Shown: positions 1-11,200, counted from the stretch's first letter. The stretch: 64,000 nucleotides of DNA from Planctomyces sp. (GCA_016795105.1 JAEUIH010000009.1:124001-188000); one strand, 5' to 3'. Notes: generated from the letters alone by a model not told the origin. Numbers and translations are program-made.

Positions 1-655
1 CATAGTTTGCAAGCATTCTTGCGGTCTCACGAGCCCAGTTGGTTCCGTGAGGCCAGAACTGTTCGCTGCCGCCGGCATCGACCATCAGTTCAACGCTGTC
101 ACCGACCGTTTGACGAGCGGTTTTGACGAGTAATTCATCGAACTTACGACTTCGTCTGCCGAAGGGACGCCAACCCATTTTGATGGCCTTAAATCCGGCA
201 GCGACAGTTGTCTCAAGTGTCTGAGCGAGTGCGTCAGGTTCATCAAAGAGAATTGAACCGTATGGCTTAATGCGCTGTCGATAGTTTCCACCCAGCAGAC
301 GCGAGACTGGCTGTCGGCAGGCTTTCCCCATGATGTCCCAGAGGGCGATGTCGATTCCGCTGATTGCATGTTCGACGGCTCCACCGCGTCCCTGCCAGAA
401 ACTGGATTGCCGGAGCATTTCCGAAACGCGTTCCGGTTCAACGGCAGACTGTCCGCGGAGCAGTGGCCAGAGCAAAGCGACAGCGCCCTGAACCAGAGTA
501 CCAGACGTGAAACAGCTCCCCCAGCCGTAGATCCCTTCGTCTGTGCGAACCTGAACTAAGGTATGAAGATTTTCCTGCGGTTCGTGCCCCTGAGGCCACC
601 CGCCATCGACGGTTGCACCTGTCAGAGGAAAGACTTCAACTTCGACAATCTTCAT
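1..655 (-). CDS. Enolase-superfamily (mandelate racemase/muconate-lactonizing type) protein, 3' part missing
   Basis: The first 218 residues are present; the C-terminal barrel lies beyond the left edge. The N-terminal capping domain (MKIVEVEVFPLTG at the start, GIYGWGS near residue 45) is followed by the barrel start, with a KMGW segment around residue 160 where the superfamily carries its catalytic KxK region. LMVDAGGSEQFW near residue 190 matches the first metal-ligand strand. These enzymes abstract a proton alpha to a carboxylate, commonly in sugar-acid dehydration or racemisation. The ATG overlaps the TGA of the upstream SMP-30-like gene (ATGA), so the two are probably co-translated. A lactonase-like protein beside a dehydratase-type enzyme suggests sugar-acid breakdown. 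The exact substrate cannot be told from this fragment. Confidence 0.85.
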   Translation of the reverse strand, partial: MKIVEVEVFPLTGATVDGGWPQGHEPQENLHTLVQVRTDEGIYGWGSCFTSGTLVQGAVALLWPLLRGQSAVEPERVSEMLRQSSFWQGRGGAVEHAISGIDIALWDIMGKACRQPVSRLLGGNYRQRIKPYGSILFDEPDALAQTLETTVAAGFKAIKMGWRPFGRRSRKFDELLVKTARQTVGDSVELMVDAGGSEQFWPHGTNWARETARMLANY

Positions 656-2223
656 TTTGTGGCTCCGGTTTCCAGTTTCAGGCGATACAGGCCTTTGCCG
701 GCGGTGATGTAAAGTGTGTTTGAGTTTTCTCCGACGCCGAAGCAACAGTTGGTTGGCAATTCGGGTGTTGGGACGAACGCGAGTTCATCGCCATCCGGAC
801 TATAAACAGCGATGCCAAATCGACCTGGTGTTCGCACGGCCGCATAGATTCGACCGCTCGAGTGTACACACATGCCATCGATTCCCGCTTCCTTTCCAAA
901 GTCGACGAGCACGCGTTTGTTTCGGAGTCGTCCGGATGGGTCAATGTCAAACCTGTTCAGCGTCATCTTGCCGACAGGGCCAGGCTTCTCACCGGGCAAT
1001 CCAAGTGATCCGGTATTGGTGTCTGCTACATAGAGAAACTTACCATCCGGAGACGCATCAACTCCATTGGGCTTTTCGATCTCTCGCGTTGCGATTGACA
1101 GGATATTGCTGGTGACATTCAACACATACACATTCATTGCATCCATCTCCAGGGGTTCACTGCCCACATACCGCGGGTCGCTGAAGTAGATGTTGCCGTT
1201 CGAGAGAATCACCAGATCGTTGGGGGAATTGAAGCGATGTCCGTTGAAACGGTCTGAGATCACGACAATTTTTCCGTCAGCTGTAACTTCACAGAGCGCA
1301 CGAGCACCCTGGTCGGCACCACAGCAGGCAAACAGTCGGTCGTTGGCGTCAAAGTACAGCCCATTGCTCTTCTGACTGTCGGAGCAGAACGTCTTTGTCA
1401 ATCCGCTTGTTGGGTCGTATACCAGAATTCTGCCAGGCTGGCCGGGTGCACTGTGGATGTCACTGAAATAGACAAGTCCATCCGATCGAACGGCCACGCC
1501 TTCCGTGAATGCACCTTCATTCCAGACAAGTTCTGGTGCAGCATCTGCCCCAATGACAACATCTTTCGGTTTACGCAGATAGGTGATTTCGACTACTTTT
1601 GTGTTCACGTCGCCGATTCCCAGATCATGCACTTCAAATGTCATCCGATCAAAGGACTGAAATTTCCAGACATACTTGACCGGCCTGGCAAGCTCTCCGG
1701 TCAAATATTCGTCGGTTGTCCCGTAGAGTGTCAGTTGAGTCAGGTCTGCGTTGAGGTCGCCTTCGGCACGGTTCATAGCGGTGTCGAGATTTGAAATCGT
1801 GCTGGCGACAAAGCTCTGTTTGAAGTTGTCGTAACCGAGCGACGTTTCACTCAGCATTGGGCGTCCCGTCAGTGTTCCTGCATTCCGGATCAAGAGCCAT
1901 CGCCCCTCGATCTGCCATAGGCACTCTGCTGTTCCTCGTTCAGCCGGAGATGCAGCTTCACCCTGAAAAACACGAGTCTCAATGGTCCATGTTCCCAGAA
2001 ATCGCTGCAGGAAGTCATGGAATGGGCCCGGTGATACAATTGCGGCAAGTCGTTGTTCAGCAGCTTCTTTCTGCGTAAGGTTTTCCTGCTGTGCGAGTGT
2101 TGTTGAAGGAAAACAAATCAGTGTTGCCATCACTGCCAGAACATGAACGGATCGGATCAATTGAATGGATGCTGCTGTCGAATTGCGAACCACGTTGGAT
2201 GTCTCCCCGTCTTTCTCTGGCAT
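652..2223 (-). CDS. Secreted DUF1579-like + SMP-30/gluconolactonase-like fusion protein
   Basis: This is a 523-residue protein. A hydrophobic signal segment (VHVLAVMATLICFPSTTLAQ) ends near residue 45, so export is likely. Residues about 50-215 resemble the DUF1579 lipocalin-like family (FLGTWTIETRVFQG, WQIEGRWLL, LGYDNFKQSFVAS). Residues about 225-523 form an SMP-30/gluconolactonase/LRE-like six-bladed propeller, with FTEGVAVRSDGLVYFSDI, NGLYFDANDRLF, FNSPNDLVILSNGNIYFSDP and KPNGVDASPDGKFLYV. The SPND and KPNG segments carry the Asn/Asp positions that bind the divalent metal in this family. The stop overlaps the ATG of the enolase-superfamily gene by 4 bp. It is divergent from the sulfatase at 2296. 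Lactone hydrolysis in the periplasm is inferred; the role of the N-terminal domain is unknown. Confidence 0.8.
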   Translation of the reverse strand: MPEKDGETSNVVRNSTAASIQLIRSVHVLAVMATLICFPSTTLAQQENLTQKEAAEQRLAAIVSPGPFHDFLQRFLGTWTIETRVFQGEAASPAERGTAECLWQIEGRWLLIRNAGTLTGRPMLSETSLGYDNFKQSFVASTISNLDTAMNRAEGDLNADLTQLTLYGTTDEYLTGELARPVKYVWKFQSFDRMTFEVHDLGIGDVNTKVVEITYLRKPKDVVIGADAAPELVWNEGAFTEGVAVRSDGLVYFSDIHSAPGQPGRILVYDPTSGLTKTFCSDSQKSNGLYFDANDRLFACCGADQGARALCEVTADGKIVVISDRFNGHRFNSPNDLVILSNGNIYFSDPRYVGSEPLEMDAMNVYVLNVTSNILSIATREIEKPNGVDASPDGKFLYVADTNTGSLGLPGEKPGPVGKMTLNRFDIDPSGRLRNKRVLVDFGKEAGIDGMCVHSSGRIYAAVRTPGRFGIAVYSPDGDELAFVPTPELPTNCCFGVGENSNTLYITAGKGLYRLKLETGATK

Positions 2224-2295
2224 TTCGAAAACGGAATTCTACGATTCCGGCAGGATACGGCAAACCCCTCCCGACGTCCATGAACAGGCAATATC

Positions 2296-4323
2296 ATGCG
2301 AACGCTGCATTTGGTTTCTGTTGCAAGGCTGCTCAACGAAGTTGTATTGCTGATCTGTATCCTCGTAAGCCACGGCTCACTGAGGGCGCATGAGCGTACT
2401 CCGGAGGACAAGACGCGGCGTCCGAATATCGTTTGGGTCAGCTGTGAAGATATTAGTCCACTGCTCGGCTGCTATGGAGACTCAATCGCCCGCACGCCCA
2501 ATATCGATCGACTTGCCTCGGAGGGAATTCGTTTTACATATGCGTTTTCCTGCCATGGTGTTTGTGCGCCCAGTCGAACAGGCATCATCACAGGTATGTC
2601 ACCGCTGAGCCTTGGAGCAAATCACATGCGCTCCAAAGCTCTATTGCCGGACCATGTGCAACTCTTTCCTGCATACCTGCGGGGAGCTGGATACTATTGC
2701 ACAAACAACAGCAAGACGGATTACAACCTTCACTGGGATCAGTCACTTGTTTGGGATGAATCATCTGCGAGAGCTCACTGGAAGAATCGTTCGGACCCGG
2801 CTCAGCCCTTTTTTGCCGTCTTCAATCTGACGATGACTCATGAGTCAAAAGTATGGAAGGACGGCTGGAGTGATGTTGTCAAAGGAAGGCCCGTTGACAG
2901 ACTGACTCGACCTGCTGATGTTGTAGTCCCGCCACTCTATCCGGATACCCCGGAAGTGCGAGCCGATCTTGCAAGGCTCTATGACATTGTCAGCGTCATG
3001 GATGATCGGGTGGGGGAACTTCTTTCCGAACTGGAATCCTCCGGCGAGCTGGAGAATACGTTTATCTTCTTTTGGTCAGACCACGGCAATGGACTTCCTC
3101 GAGCCAAACGCTGGTTATACGATTCCGGAACCCGAGTACCGCTGATTGTTCGAGTACCAGCGACGTTCAATGCGGGGGCTGATCAGGCCGGTGCTGATCA
3201 GATGGAGTATGGTCGTGCCGGAAGTTCGGACCATCGGCTGGTGAGTCTTGTGGATTTGGGTCCCACCGTTCTGAGGCTGGCTGGTTTGTCGATACCGCGT
3301 CACATGCAGGGAGTGGTTCTGTTCGATGTTGACCGTGGGGCAGGCCGCGATTTTATCTATGGTGCGCGCGATCGGATTGATGAACGATTTGATATGGTTC
3401 GCTCTGTCAGGTCACAGCGGTATCGCTATGTGCGGAATTTCATGCCCTGGCGACCGGCACTCCAGCATAAGAGCTATGCTGAGCGAAACCGGACTCGCCA
3501 GGAAATGCGACGACTCCTGGCTGCGGGCGAGCTGGCTCCGGAGATCGCTCAGTACTTTCAGACTCCACGGCCTGCCGAAGAATTTTATGACCTCGAACAG
3601 GATCCCTGGGAGCTCAGGAATCTCTCTGCGGACCCATCTGTTGCTGATCAGTTGATGGAATTGAGAAATGAGTGTGATCGCTGGCAGCTGGCGGTGCGGG
3701 ATGCTCATCTGATTCCTGAAGCGATTCTGAATGCTGAAGAGACGCAAATTGGAAACCGCTGGGGAATTCTGCATCAGGAGAATGGAAAACAGCGGACCGA
3801 AATTCTGTTGACTCTGGCCAAATCCGTCTCAACCGTTTCCGCTGATTGCGAGCCAAAGTGCCGGTCTGCAATGAGCAGCAACGACCCGGCGGCCCGATGG
3901 TGGGCAGTCATGGGATTCCGCCAACTCATCGACAGGCAACTGCAGAATGACGGGCAACTGCAGTATGACGGGCAACTGCAGTATGACAGGCAACAGTCGG
4001 GCGTTATTGAACACGGCGGAGTCGAGCAATACAGAGAAGTACTCAAGGGGGCACTCAGTGATGCTTCTTCGGTTGTCCGAATCGCGGCCGGAGCGGGGCT
4101 CCGTCCTCGGGCCGCAGGGGAGCCAGGCTATGACGTCCTGTTGAAATCGCTCCAGAGCTCGAATGTCTTCGATCGTCATGCTGCGATGGTTGAGATCGAT
4201 GAAATGGATCCGGACTTGATCCAGAGTCTGCGAGTCGCAATCAGTGCGATGCCGAAAGACGAGTACACGGATCGTCTGGCCGACCATGCGCTGGGCCGGC
4301 TCAACGCTGAAGACCGGCGATGA
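2296..4323 (+). CDS. Secreted sulfatase (type I, Cys-type) with C-terminal HEAT-like extension
   Basis: This 675-residue protein begins with a signal peptide (LLNEVVLLICILVSHGSLRA, to about residue 31). The sulfatase core opens with RRPNIVWVSCEDISPLLGCYGD, and the CAPSR motif (Cys at residue 91) is the CxPxR signature whose Cys is converted to formylglycine. FFWSDHGNGLPRAKRWLYDSGTRVP supplies the late metal-site and substrate-side motifs. Residues from about 500 onward are an extension with alpha-helical, HEAT-like repeats (SSVVRIAAGAGL, VFDRHAAMVEI). It contains a short tandem repeat of DGQLQY near residue 550 that looks like a recent local expansion. It lies 73 bp from the divergent SMP-30-like gene. 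The substrate is probably a sulfated polysaccharide or related sulfate ester. Activity needs a formylglycine-generating enzyme, which is not in this window. Confidence 0.88.
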   Translation: MRTLHLVSVARLLNEVVLLICILVSHGSLRAHERTPEDKTRRPNIVWVSCEDISPLLGCYGDSIARTPNIDRLASEGIRFTYAFSCHGVCAPSRTGIITGMSPLSLGANHMRSKALLPDHVQLFPAYLRGAGYYCTNNSKTDYNLHWDQSLVWDESSARAHWKNRSDPAQPFFAVFNLTMTHESKVWKDGWSDVVKGRPVDRLTRPADVVVPPLYPDTPEVRADLARLYDIVSVMDDRVGELLSELESSGELENTFIFFWSDHGNGLPRAKRWLYDSGTRVPLIVRVPATFNAGADQAGADQMEYGRAGSSDHRLVSLVDLGPTVLRLAGLSIPRHMQGVVLFDVDRGAGRDFIYGARDRIDERFDMVRSVRSQRYRYVRNFMPWRPALQHKSYAERNRTRQEMRRLLAAGELAPEIAQYFQTPRPAEEFYDLEQDPWELRNLSADPSVADQLMELRNECDRWQLAVRDAHLIPEAILNAEETQIGNRWGILHQENGKQRTEILLTLAKSVSTVSADCEPKCRSAMSSNDPAARWWAVMGFRQLIDRQLQNDGQLQYDGQLQYDRQQSGVIEHGGVEQYREVLKGALSDASSVVRIAAGAGLRPRAAGEPGYDVLLKSLQSSNVFDRHAAMVEIDEMDPDLIQSLRVAISAMPKDEYTDRLADHALGRLNAEDRR

Positions 4324-4453
4324 GAGCAGATTTGTAGCTTCATTCAGGAAGATAGGTCTGGTGGTGATTGAATTGTTGGTCTTACAATTACCTGCAATTC
4401 AATGGGCTGTTTTGGTGATATGTCCTTAAACGTTATTGGAGAAAGGCTACCTC

Positions 4454-5920
4454 GTGAAGAGAAATGTTCTCGGAGTAATTGCATTCATTGGAATTGTGTT
4501 CGGCATCGCTGTCACCAGTGACGTAAGAGCCGCTTCGAAGGCCGCTTTGGAGGCGAAGCCGCATATCATCCATATTCTTGCTGACGATCTGGGTTGGAAG
4601 GATGTGGGCTTCAATGGATGCACTGACATCAAGACACCAAACATTGATGGGCTTGCAGCCGGTGGGGCAAAGCTGACTCAGTTTTATGTTCAGCCCATGT
4701 GCACACCGACTCGAGCTGCATTGATGACCGGCCGATATCCGTACCGATATGGGCTTCAGACCGCGGTGATCCCATCTGTTTCCGCTTATGGACTGGACAC
4801 CAGTGAGTTTTTGATGCCGCAATGTCTCAAGGAAGCCGGGTACAAGACGGCAATCATTGGCAAGTGGCATCTCGGTCACGCCAGCCGGGAATACTGGCCG
4901 CAGCAGCGAGGATTCGACTATCACTATGGGGCGATGATTGGGGAACTGGATTACTTTTCACACGAGGAACACGGCGTACTCGACTGGTATCGGGATGACA
5001 AGCCGGTCAGGGAAACCGGATATACGACGGAGCTGCTTGGTAAGGATGCCGTCAAGTTGATTGAGAATCACGATACCTCGAAGCCACTGTACCTCTACCT
5101 TGCCTTCAATGCACCTCACACACCATACATGGCGCCTGAAGAATATGTAGCTCGATACAAGAACATCGCTGACCCAACGCGGAGAACATATGCCGGAATG
5201 GTGACATGTCTTGACGACCAGGTCGGTCGTGTTGTGGCTGCTTTGGAAAAGAGGGGGATGCGTAAAAATACTCTGATCCTGTTTCACAGCGACAATGGGG
5301 GGACAAAGAATGCAATGTTTGCAGGTGTGATGGCGGATGTGTCGAAGATTACGATTCCCTGCGACAACGGGCCGTACCGTGATGGTAAAGCATCGCTGCT
5401 GGAGGGTGGGACTCATGTGTGCGCTCTGGCGAACTGGCCCGGTCGAATCGCTCCGCAGGAGGTGAACGGAATGATTCATGCCGTTGATCTCTACACAACG
5501 ATCGCAGCTCTTGCAGGGGCTTCCACAGAAAAGTGCAAACCGCTCGACGGCCTCAATGTGTGGAGCACCATTGCAGAAGGAAAGCCGTCCCCAAGGACAG
5601 AGTTCTTTTACAACATCGAGCCATTCCGAGCTGCAATCCGGCAGGGGGACTGGAAACTCATCTGGAAGACGACGCTTCCGAGTTCTGTGCAGTTGTACGA
5701 TCTTTCGAAAGATCCTTATGAGGCAAACAATGTAGCAGCTGCAAACCCTGAAAAGGTTGTGGAGCTTCAGCACAAAATCGATGCAGCAGCAGCCGAATCA
5801 GCCAAACCGCTGTTTCTCACGGATCAGTTCAAAGTGATCACCGTAAATATGAATGGTGAGCCCATTCTCCCGACTGACGAAGGGTTCGGAGATCCCGACC
5901 ATACGACTCATAAGAAGTAA
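4454..5920 (+). CDS. Secreted arylsulfatase (type I, Cys-type)
   Basis: This is a 488-residue sulfatase. The start chosen is GTG at 4454, because GGAGAAAGG lies 8 bp upstream; an in-frame TTG at 4436 overlaps that Shine-Dalgarno and is less likely. A signal peptide (VLGVIAFIGIVFGIAVTSDVRA) precedes the core KPHIIHILADDLGWKDVGFNG with its two metal-binding Asp. The CTPTR motif (Cys at residue 83) followed by AALMTGRYPYRYGL is the formylglycine signature. KWHLGH and the later HSDNGG segment complete the active site. Overall it is closest to the arylsulfatase A/B type and is compact compared with the preceding sulfatase. It lies 130 bp downstream of the first sulfatase on the same strand and converges on ftsH. 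The two may act on successive sulfate esters of one glycan, but that is inference. Confidence 0.9.
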   Translation: MKRNVLGVIAFIGIVFGIAVTSDVRAASKAALEAKPHIIHILADDLGWKDVGFNGCTDIKTPNIDGLAAGGAKLTQFYVQPMCTPTRAALMTGRYPYRYGLQTAVIPSVSAYGLDTSEFLMPQCLKEAGYKTAIIGKWHLGHASREYWPQQRGFDYHYGAMIGELDYFSHEEHGVLDWYRDDKPVRETGYTTELLGKDAVKLIENHDTSKPLYLYLAFNAPHTPYMAPEEYVARYKNIADPTRRTYAGMVTCLDDQVGRVVAALEKRGMRKNTLILFHSDNGGTKNAMFAGVMADVSKITIPCDNGPYRDGKASLLEGGTHVCALANWPGRIAPQEVNGMIHAVDLYTTIAALAGASTEKCKPLDGLNVWSTIAEGKPSPRTEFFYNIEPFRAAIRQGDWKLIWKTTLPSSVQLYDLSKDPYEANNVAAANPEKVVELQHKIDAAAAESAKPLFLTDQFKVITVNMNGEPILPTDEGFGDPDHTTHKK

Positions 5921-5986
5921 CAAAGGCAGTGAATTCATCTGCCTGTTGTGATGCTCAGGCTGCCGGGTTACGGGAAGAAAACTCTG

Positions 5987-7924
5987 CTACTCGGCGGCCT
6001 TATTCACACCAATCCTCGGTCCAAGGATTTTTTCGACTTCAGCTTGCTCCATGGTTTCATCCTTGAGCAGAGCGTTTGCCAGTGCGTCCAGTTCTGTTCG
6101 GTATTGCGTCAGGATTTCGATCGCTTTGACGTTGGCATCGTTCATCAGCTTTTGAACTTCGATATCAATCAGCCGTGCAGTTTCTTCGCTGAATTCACGG
6201 TAGGAATGCATTTCTTTGCCAAGGAACGGATGTTCTTCCGTCTGGCTGAAAGAGACCGGTCCAATCTTTTCGGACATGCCCCAGTTTGCGACCATTCTGC
6301 GAGCCATTCTTGTGCCGCGGTCAATGTCATCCTGAGCGCCGGCGGAATATTCATTGAATACAATTTTCTCCGCAGCTCGGCCGCCCATCATCATGACAAG
6401 TCTGGCCTTGAGCATCTTTTCGCCGACATTGAGCAGTTCTTTTTCGGGCATCAGTTGAGTAACGCCAAGCGCTCGTCCGCGAGGGACAATGGACACTTTG
6501 TGGACAGCGTCCATACCTTCCTGGAACCAGGCGAGCACAGCGTGACCGGCTTCGTGCCACGCGGTGAGTCTTTTTTCCTGTTCGTCGAGTTGTTCATCGC
6601 GTGTTGCGCCCATGAGCACCAGGTCCTGGGCAAACAGAAAGTCTTCCATTTCAACACTGCGTTTGTCTTCTCGAGCAGCCTTCAGAGCCGCTTCATTGAC
6701 AAGTTTCTCCAGTTCGGCACCGCTGTAGCCCATTGTTGTCTTTGCAATTGCATCGAGGTCCACGTCGTCTGCCAGCGGAACTTTTCGAGTATGAACTTTC
6801 AGGATTTGAAGTCGACCGTCTCGAGCAGGGCGATCTACTGTAACATGTCGATCAAACCGTCCTGGACGGAGTAATGCCGGGTCGAGTACATCGTTTCGAT
6901 TGGTCGCAGCAAGGACGATGATCGTGTCTGTCTGCTGGAAGCCGTCCATTTCACTGAGAATCTGGTTCAGAGTCTGTTCACGTTCGTCGTGACCACCACC
7001 GACGCCAGCACCGCGGACACGTCCGACAGCGTCGATTTCATCAATAAAGATAATGCAGGGCGCACTTTCGCGAGCGGTCTTAAACAGGTCTCGGACTCGG
7101 GTTGCTCCAACCCCCACAAACATCTGAATGAATTCGGAGCCGTTAATCGAAAAGAACGGCACGCCCGCTTCTCCCGCGGTCGCACGTGCGAGCAAAGTCT
7201 TTCCTGTTCCCGGCGGGCCGACAAGCAGTACGCCTTTTGGAATCTTTGCGCCGAGTCTTGTAAAGCGTTTCGGGGTTTTGAGGAATTCTACAACTTCCTG
7301 AAGATCCTGTTTGGCGGATCGAAGTCCGGCGACGTCATCAAACGTGATTGCCTTATCCGACTTTTCGAAACGTTTGGCTGGACTACGAATGAAGCTTCCC
7401 ATCATTCCGCCGGAGAACGGGTCTGCCGTTCGTCTCATCATGAACCAGATGAACAGCAGGAAAACGGCTGGGATTGCAAGCCAGACCAGGAACTGAATCC
7501 CAGGTGCGACACTCATGGACTCTGATGTGACATCGACACCCTTTGCGAGGAGTTCCTGTTCGTGTTGTTCAGAGGCCGTGTTTGGCAACAGGCTGGTATT
7601 GAAGTGCTTTTGAAGCGGGCCCTTTAGGTCTGCCGGCGGAACTGCAGGAATTTCCTTCCATTCTCCGGTGACTCGATCGCCGTAAAACCTGGCTGACACG
7701 ACGTTTCCGGCATTGAGCTGCTGACGATAATACGTATAGCTGACGGTTGTCCCGTGATTCGATGGATCATCAAAGACATAGTAGGCGGTGATCAGGAGCA
7801 GCAAAATCAGGAGAAAGGTCATCGGACCAAAGCCACGCCGTCGGTTTTCATCACCAGGCCCTGATGGGTTTTTAGTCGGCCGGTTTTCCTGATTTTGACT
7901 TCCGTCCCCTGACGAATTGTCCAT
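5987..7924 (-). CDS. ftsH: ATP-dependent zinc metalloprotease FtsH
   Basis: This membrane AAA protease degrades misfolded membrane proteins and regulatory substrates. From the N terminus it shows a Gly/Asn/Pro-rich cytosolic head, a first membrane segment ([17 protein letters not shown]), a periplasmic loop of about 100 residues, and a second segment ([19 protein letters not shown]). The AAA domain follows with Walker A GPPGTGKT near residue 236, Walker [11 protein letters not shown], and the second region of homology [20 protein letters not shown]. The peptidase domain has HEAGH near residue 455 and the third zinc ligand in [11 protein letters not shown] at 7924 gives 645 residues. A TTG at 7930 is also possible because AGGA lies 5 bp upstream of it and 11 bp upstream of the ATG. 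The gene is monocistronic here and convergent with the sulfatase. Confidence 0.97.
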   Translation of the reverse strand: MDNSSGDGSQNQENRPTKNPSGPGDENRRRGFGPMTFLLILLLLITAYYVFDDPSNHGTTVSYTYYRQQLNAGNVVSARFYGDRVTGEWKEIPAVPPADLKGPLQKHFNTSLLPNTASEQHEQELLAKGVDVTSESMSVAPGIQFLVWLAIPAVFLLFIWFMMRRTADPFSGGMMGSFIRSPAKRFEKSDKAITFDDVAGLRSAKQDLQEVVEFLKTPKRFTRLGAKIPKGVLLVGPPGTGKTLLARATAGEAGVPFFSINGSEFIQMFVGVGATRVRDLFKTARESAPCIIFIDEIDAVGRVRGAGVGGGHDEREQTLNQILSEMDGFQQTDTIIVLAATNRNDVLDPALLRPGRFDRHVTVDRPARDGRLQILKVHTRKVPLADDVDLDAIAKTTMGYSGAELEKLVNEAALKAAREDKRSVEMEDFLFAQDLVLMGATRDEQLDEQEKRLTAWHEAGHAVLAWFQEGMDAVHKVSIVPRGRALGVTQLMPEKELLNVGEKMLKARLVMMMGGRAAEKIVFNEYSAGAQDDIDRGTRMARRMVANWGMSEKIGPVSFSQTEEHPFLGKEMHSYREFSEETARLIDIEVQKLMNDANVKAIEILTQYRTELDALANALLKDETMEQAEVEKILGPRIGVNKAAE

Positions 7925-7930
7925 AACCAA

Positions 7931-8283
7931 ACGTTTCCTGTTTCGACCCTGTCAACAATCCACGCAACAACGATTGACTTTGGCTGCCATGCAGCCTGAT
8001 TTTTCGGCCGCGACGACTGCCTCAGTAATGGCGAGTCGCAGAGGTTAGCGGACAGTCTGTCCACAAGCAATTCGCCCGAAGAGGGGATTCTGCTGTTCCC
8101 TGAACTGACATACAAATGTTGCTGTAGATGCTGGTGACCTTGACATGAGATAATTCCGGAACCATGCTCTGGAGTTCCGCAGAACGTCCACCTGGTACTA
8201 TTCTTGCAGTCAAATCAACTCTTCAAACATTTACCCCCAGACCTACAGCATGGAATTCAGCAACAAAAGTCGGGTGCCCCCCT
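7931..8283. other. Intergenic region between divergent ftsH and the DUF1549/DUF1553 gene
   Basis: This stretch of about 350 bp must hold the promoters of both flanking genes. I see no convincing paired -35/-10 hexamers, RNA gene or long dyad. An ATG at 8164 is in frame with the downstream giant gene, but the residues it would add are not signal-like, and the signal peptide begins only at the ATG at 8284. Confidence 0.5.
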
Positions 8284-11200
8284 ATGAACTTACGAAAATC
8301 CAGTGCAACGCTGGCTGTTCCGGTATTGGTTCTGCTTTTTCAGACGGCTACGGTTGTTCGTGCTGACGAGCAACTGGAGTTTGTTCGAACAAAGGTTCGA
8401 CCGCTTCTGGAATCCCGTTGTTTTGAATGTCACGGTCCCGGCGTGGAAGCCAAAGGGGGCCTGTCGATGGGCTCCCGTGCCGGGATGCTGGAGGGCGGGG
8501 ACAGCGGACCATTGTTTAAGGCTGGAAAGCCGGAAGACAGTCTGCTGATTTCGGCGGTCAAGTACGAATCTTTCGAAATGCCGCCTCGAAGTCGAATCCC
8601 GGATGAGGAAATCGCGATTCTGGAGAAGTGGATCTCTCTGGGGGCGCCATGGGAAGATGACACTTCCCATCCATCAGCGGTCGCCGAGAAGGCTGCTTTC
8701 CCCCTGCTGGAACGAAAGGCTGCACACTGGGCATGGCATCCAATTCAGGATTCTCCCATTCCGGACGCTGGCGGCTCAAACTGGCCAATCAGTGAATCTG
8801 ACCGGTTTATCCTCAAATCTCTCAGTGACGCAGGCCTGACACCAGCACCCGATGCAGACCGAAGAGTCATACTTCGTCGACTGTGTTTCGATCTTGTCGG
8901 ACTTCCTCCGTCAAAAGAGCTTACCGACCGTTTTCTGAACGACCCGCAGGAGACCGGTGCGGCGATGACGACGGTGGTGGATGAATTGCTGGCATCACCT
9001 CAGTTCGGAGAACGCTGGGGGCGTCACTGGCTGGACCTTGTTCGTTATGCAGAGACTCTCGGTCACGAATTCGATTACCCGCTTCCGTATGCATGGCGAT
9101 ATCGAGACTATGTCATCAGAGCCTTCAATGAAGATGTCCCATACAATCAATTTGTGCGAGAGCATGTGGCTGGAGACCTTCTGGTAACCCCACGCCGTCA
9201 TCGGGGAGATCTCTACAATGAATCCATCATTGCAACGGGATTCTGGTATTTGTCGGAAGACAAGCATGCTCCGGTTGATGTCCGCGGTGAAGAAGCGGCT
9301 CGTATGGATAATCAGATCGACGTGTTTGGTAAGTCGTTTCTTGGGCTCACGATTGGATGTGCGCGATGTCACGATCACAAATTTGATGCGATCACATCTG
9401 CCGACTACTATGCACTGGCTGGCTATCTGCAGAGTTCGCGTCGCAGGGTTGAGTGGCTGGATCCGGTCCGGCGGACTGAGTCGATGGCTCGACTTCTCGC
9501 CTTTCTTCGCAAAGAAACGCGAGAACCTATTGCACATGGCATCATTGCGATGCCGCCTCAGCGAGTGATTGATCGCATGAAGGAGCTTCTGTATTCGAAG
9601 CTCCCGGTCACGGATCCTGAGCTGCCATCAAAGGTGCTGTTAGCAGAAAAAACCAGGGAATTCGATCATCCGTTGTCTCTTGTTGCGAAAATGAAAGCAG
9701 CTCGGGATTCTGCCAGAGCAACAGCTGCTGCCGAAGGCGATCCATCTCAGAGCAAATACGACTGGAAGGCCACTGTCAGCGAATGGTGTCAGGGGATCCA
9801 CGAAGCACAAAATGCGCCTGGTCTTGTCAGCACGGAACGGTTTGCGCGAGTGGAAGGAGAAGTTCCGGCAGACTGGAACTTCTACGGACTCGCATTTCAC
9901 TGGATTGAAAATTCTGCGTATGCCAACGAGCCCGCTCAGCGTCCCGGTGTGATTTCACCTGCGTACTCGTTTGATGTGAGCTGGACGCCTGAAGGTCCAC
10001 GTGCTTTGCCACGAGATCGCGTTTCGTCCCTGACAATGGGGCCCCAGTTCAAGGGGGTTCTTGCGACACCGACGTTTGAGTTGAAGGACCCGGAGATTGT
10101 CGTGCTGGTTGCCGGTGAAAAGGCACGAATGCGACTGGTGATCGATGGATACGTTATGAACGAATTCAGCGAGCTGCTGTTCAGCGGAGCTCGGCAGCCG
10201 ATCGATACTCTCGGTGAATATCGCTGGATTCGACTTGGCGGAGATGTGCATCGTTATATCGGTCATCGGTGTCATCTTGAGTTTATCGACGATGGAGAAG
10301 GCTGGTTTTCCGTAAAAGAAATACGGTTTGTGAAACATGCCGGTGGAGCAGATCCGCCTTTTCATGCTCCGTCAGACATGAATCTGAAGCTGGCGAAGAC
10401 TCTGATGACAATGCCTCCTGCCACAGAGGAAGACGTCCTGGCGCAAGTGTCGATCGCAGCGATGCAGGATGTGCGATACATCACGACACTTACGGAACTT
10501 GGCGTTGAATACTCCGGCTATACTCATGCACTGGAGAAAGCGGCTCAACAGTGGCCGGAAATCATTGCAAATCCGCCGGAGACGTTTCCAGTCCTTGTTA
10601 TGTGCGATGGATCCGGGGAAGACGAACATTTATTGATTCGAGGCAATCACAAGAACCCTGGTGCACCTGTCAAACGGCGTTTACTCGAAGCAATTGACGG
10701 CCCGGAAGGCATGATGATCGAACGAGGCAGCGGTCGCCTGCAGCTTGCAGATCGACTCATCGCTGAAGACAACCCGCTCGTTGCGCGAGTGATGGTCAAT
10801 CGGATTTGGCAGCATCTGTTTGGAAAAGGGATCGTTGCATCTCCGGATAACTTTGGTGTACTTGGACAAAAGCCAAGCCATCCGGAGTTATTGGACTATC
10901 TGGCAACGAAATTTCGCCGTGACGGCTGGTCTGTGAAGTCGATGATTCGAGGATTGGTTTTGTCTCGAGCGTATCGCATGTCGAGTGTTCCAGATCCTCG
11001 GGCAGAGGCCAGCGACCCTTCGAATCGCCTGTTACATCATGCAAACGTTCGAAGACTTGAAGGAGAGGCAATTCGAGACAGTATCCTGAGTCTCTCCGGG
11101 AGGATCAATTTGACGATGTACGGGCCTTCGGTGCCGGTCTATCTGTCTCCCTTCATGCAGGGACGCGGACGTCCGGGATCCAGTGGACCTCTGGACGGTG

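Noticed and set aside
4958-5773. Minus-strand open frame of about 270 codons
   Set aside because: It is the shadow of the second sulfatase gene.
5921-5986. Possible terminator between the second sulfatase and ftsH
   Set aside because: GGCAG and CTGCC arms around 5925-5943 form only a short stem with mismatches and no T-run.
5948-6874. Plus-strand open frame of about 308 codons
   Set aside because: It is antisense to ftsH, whose protein is unmistakable; the translated sequence has no family features.
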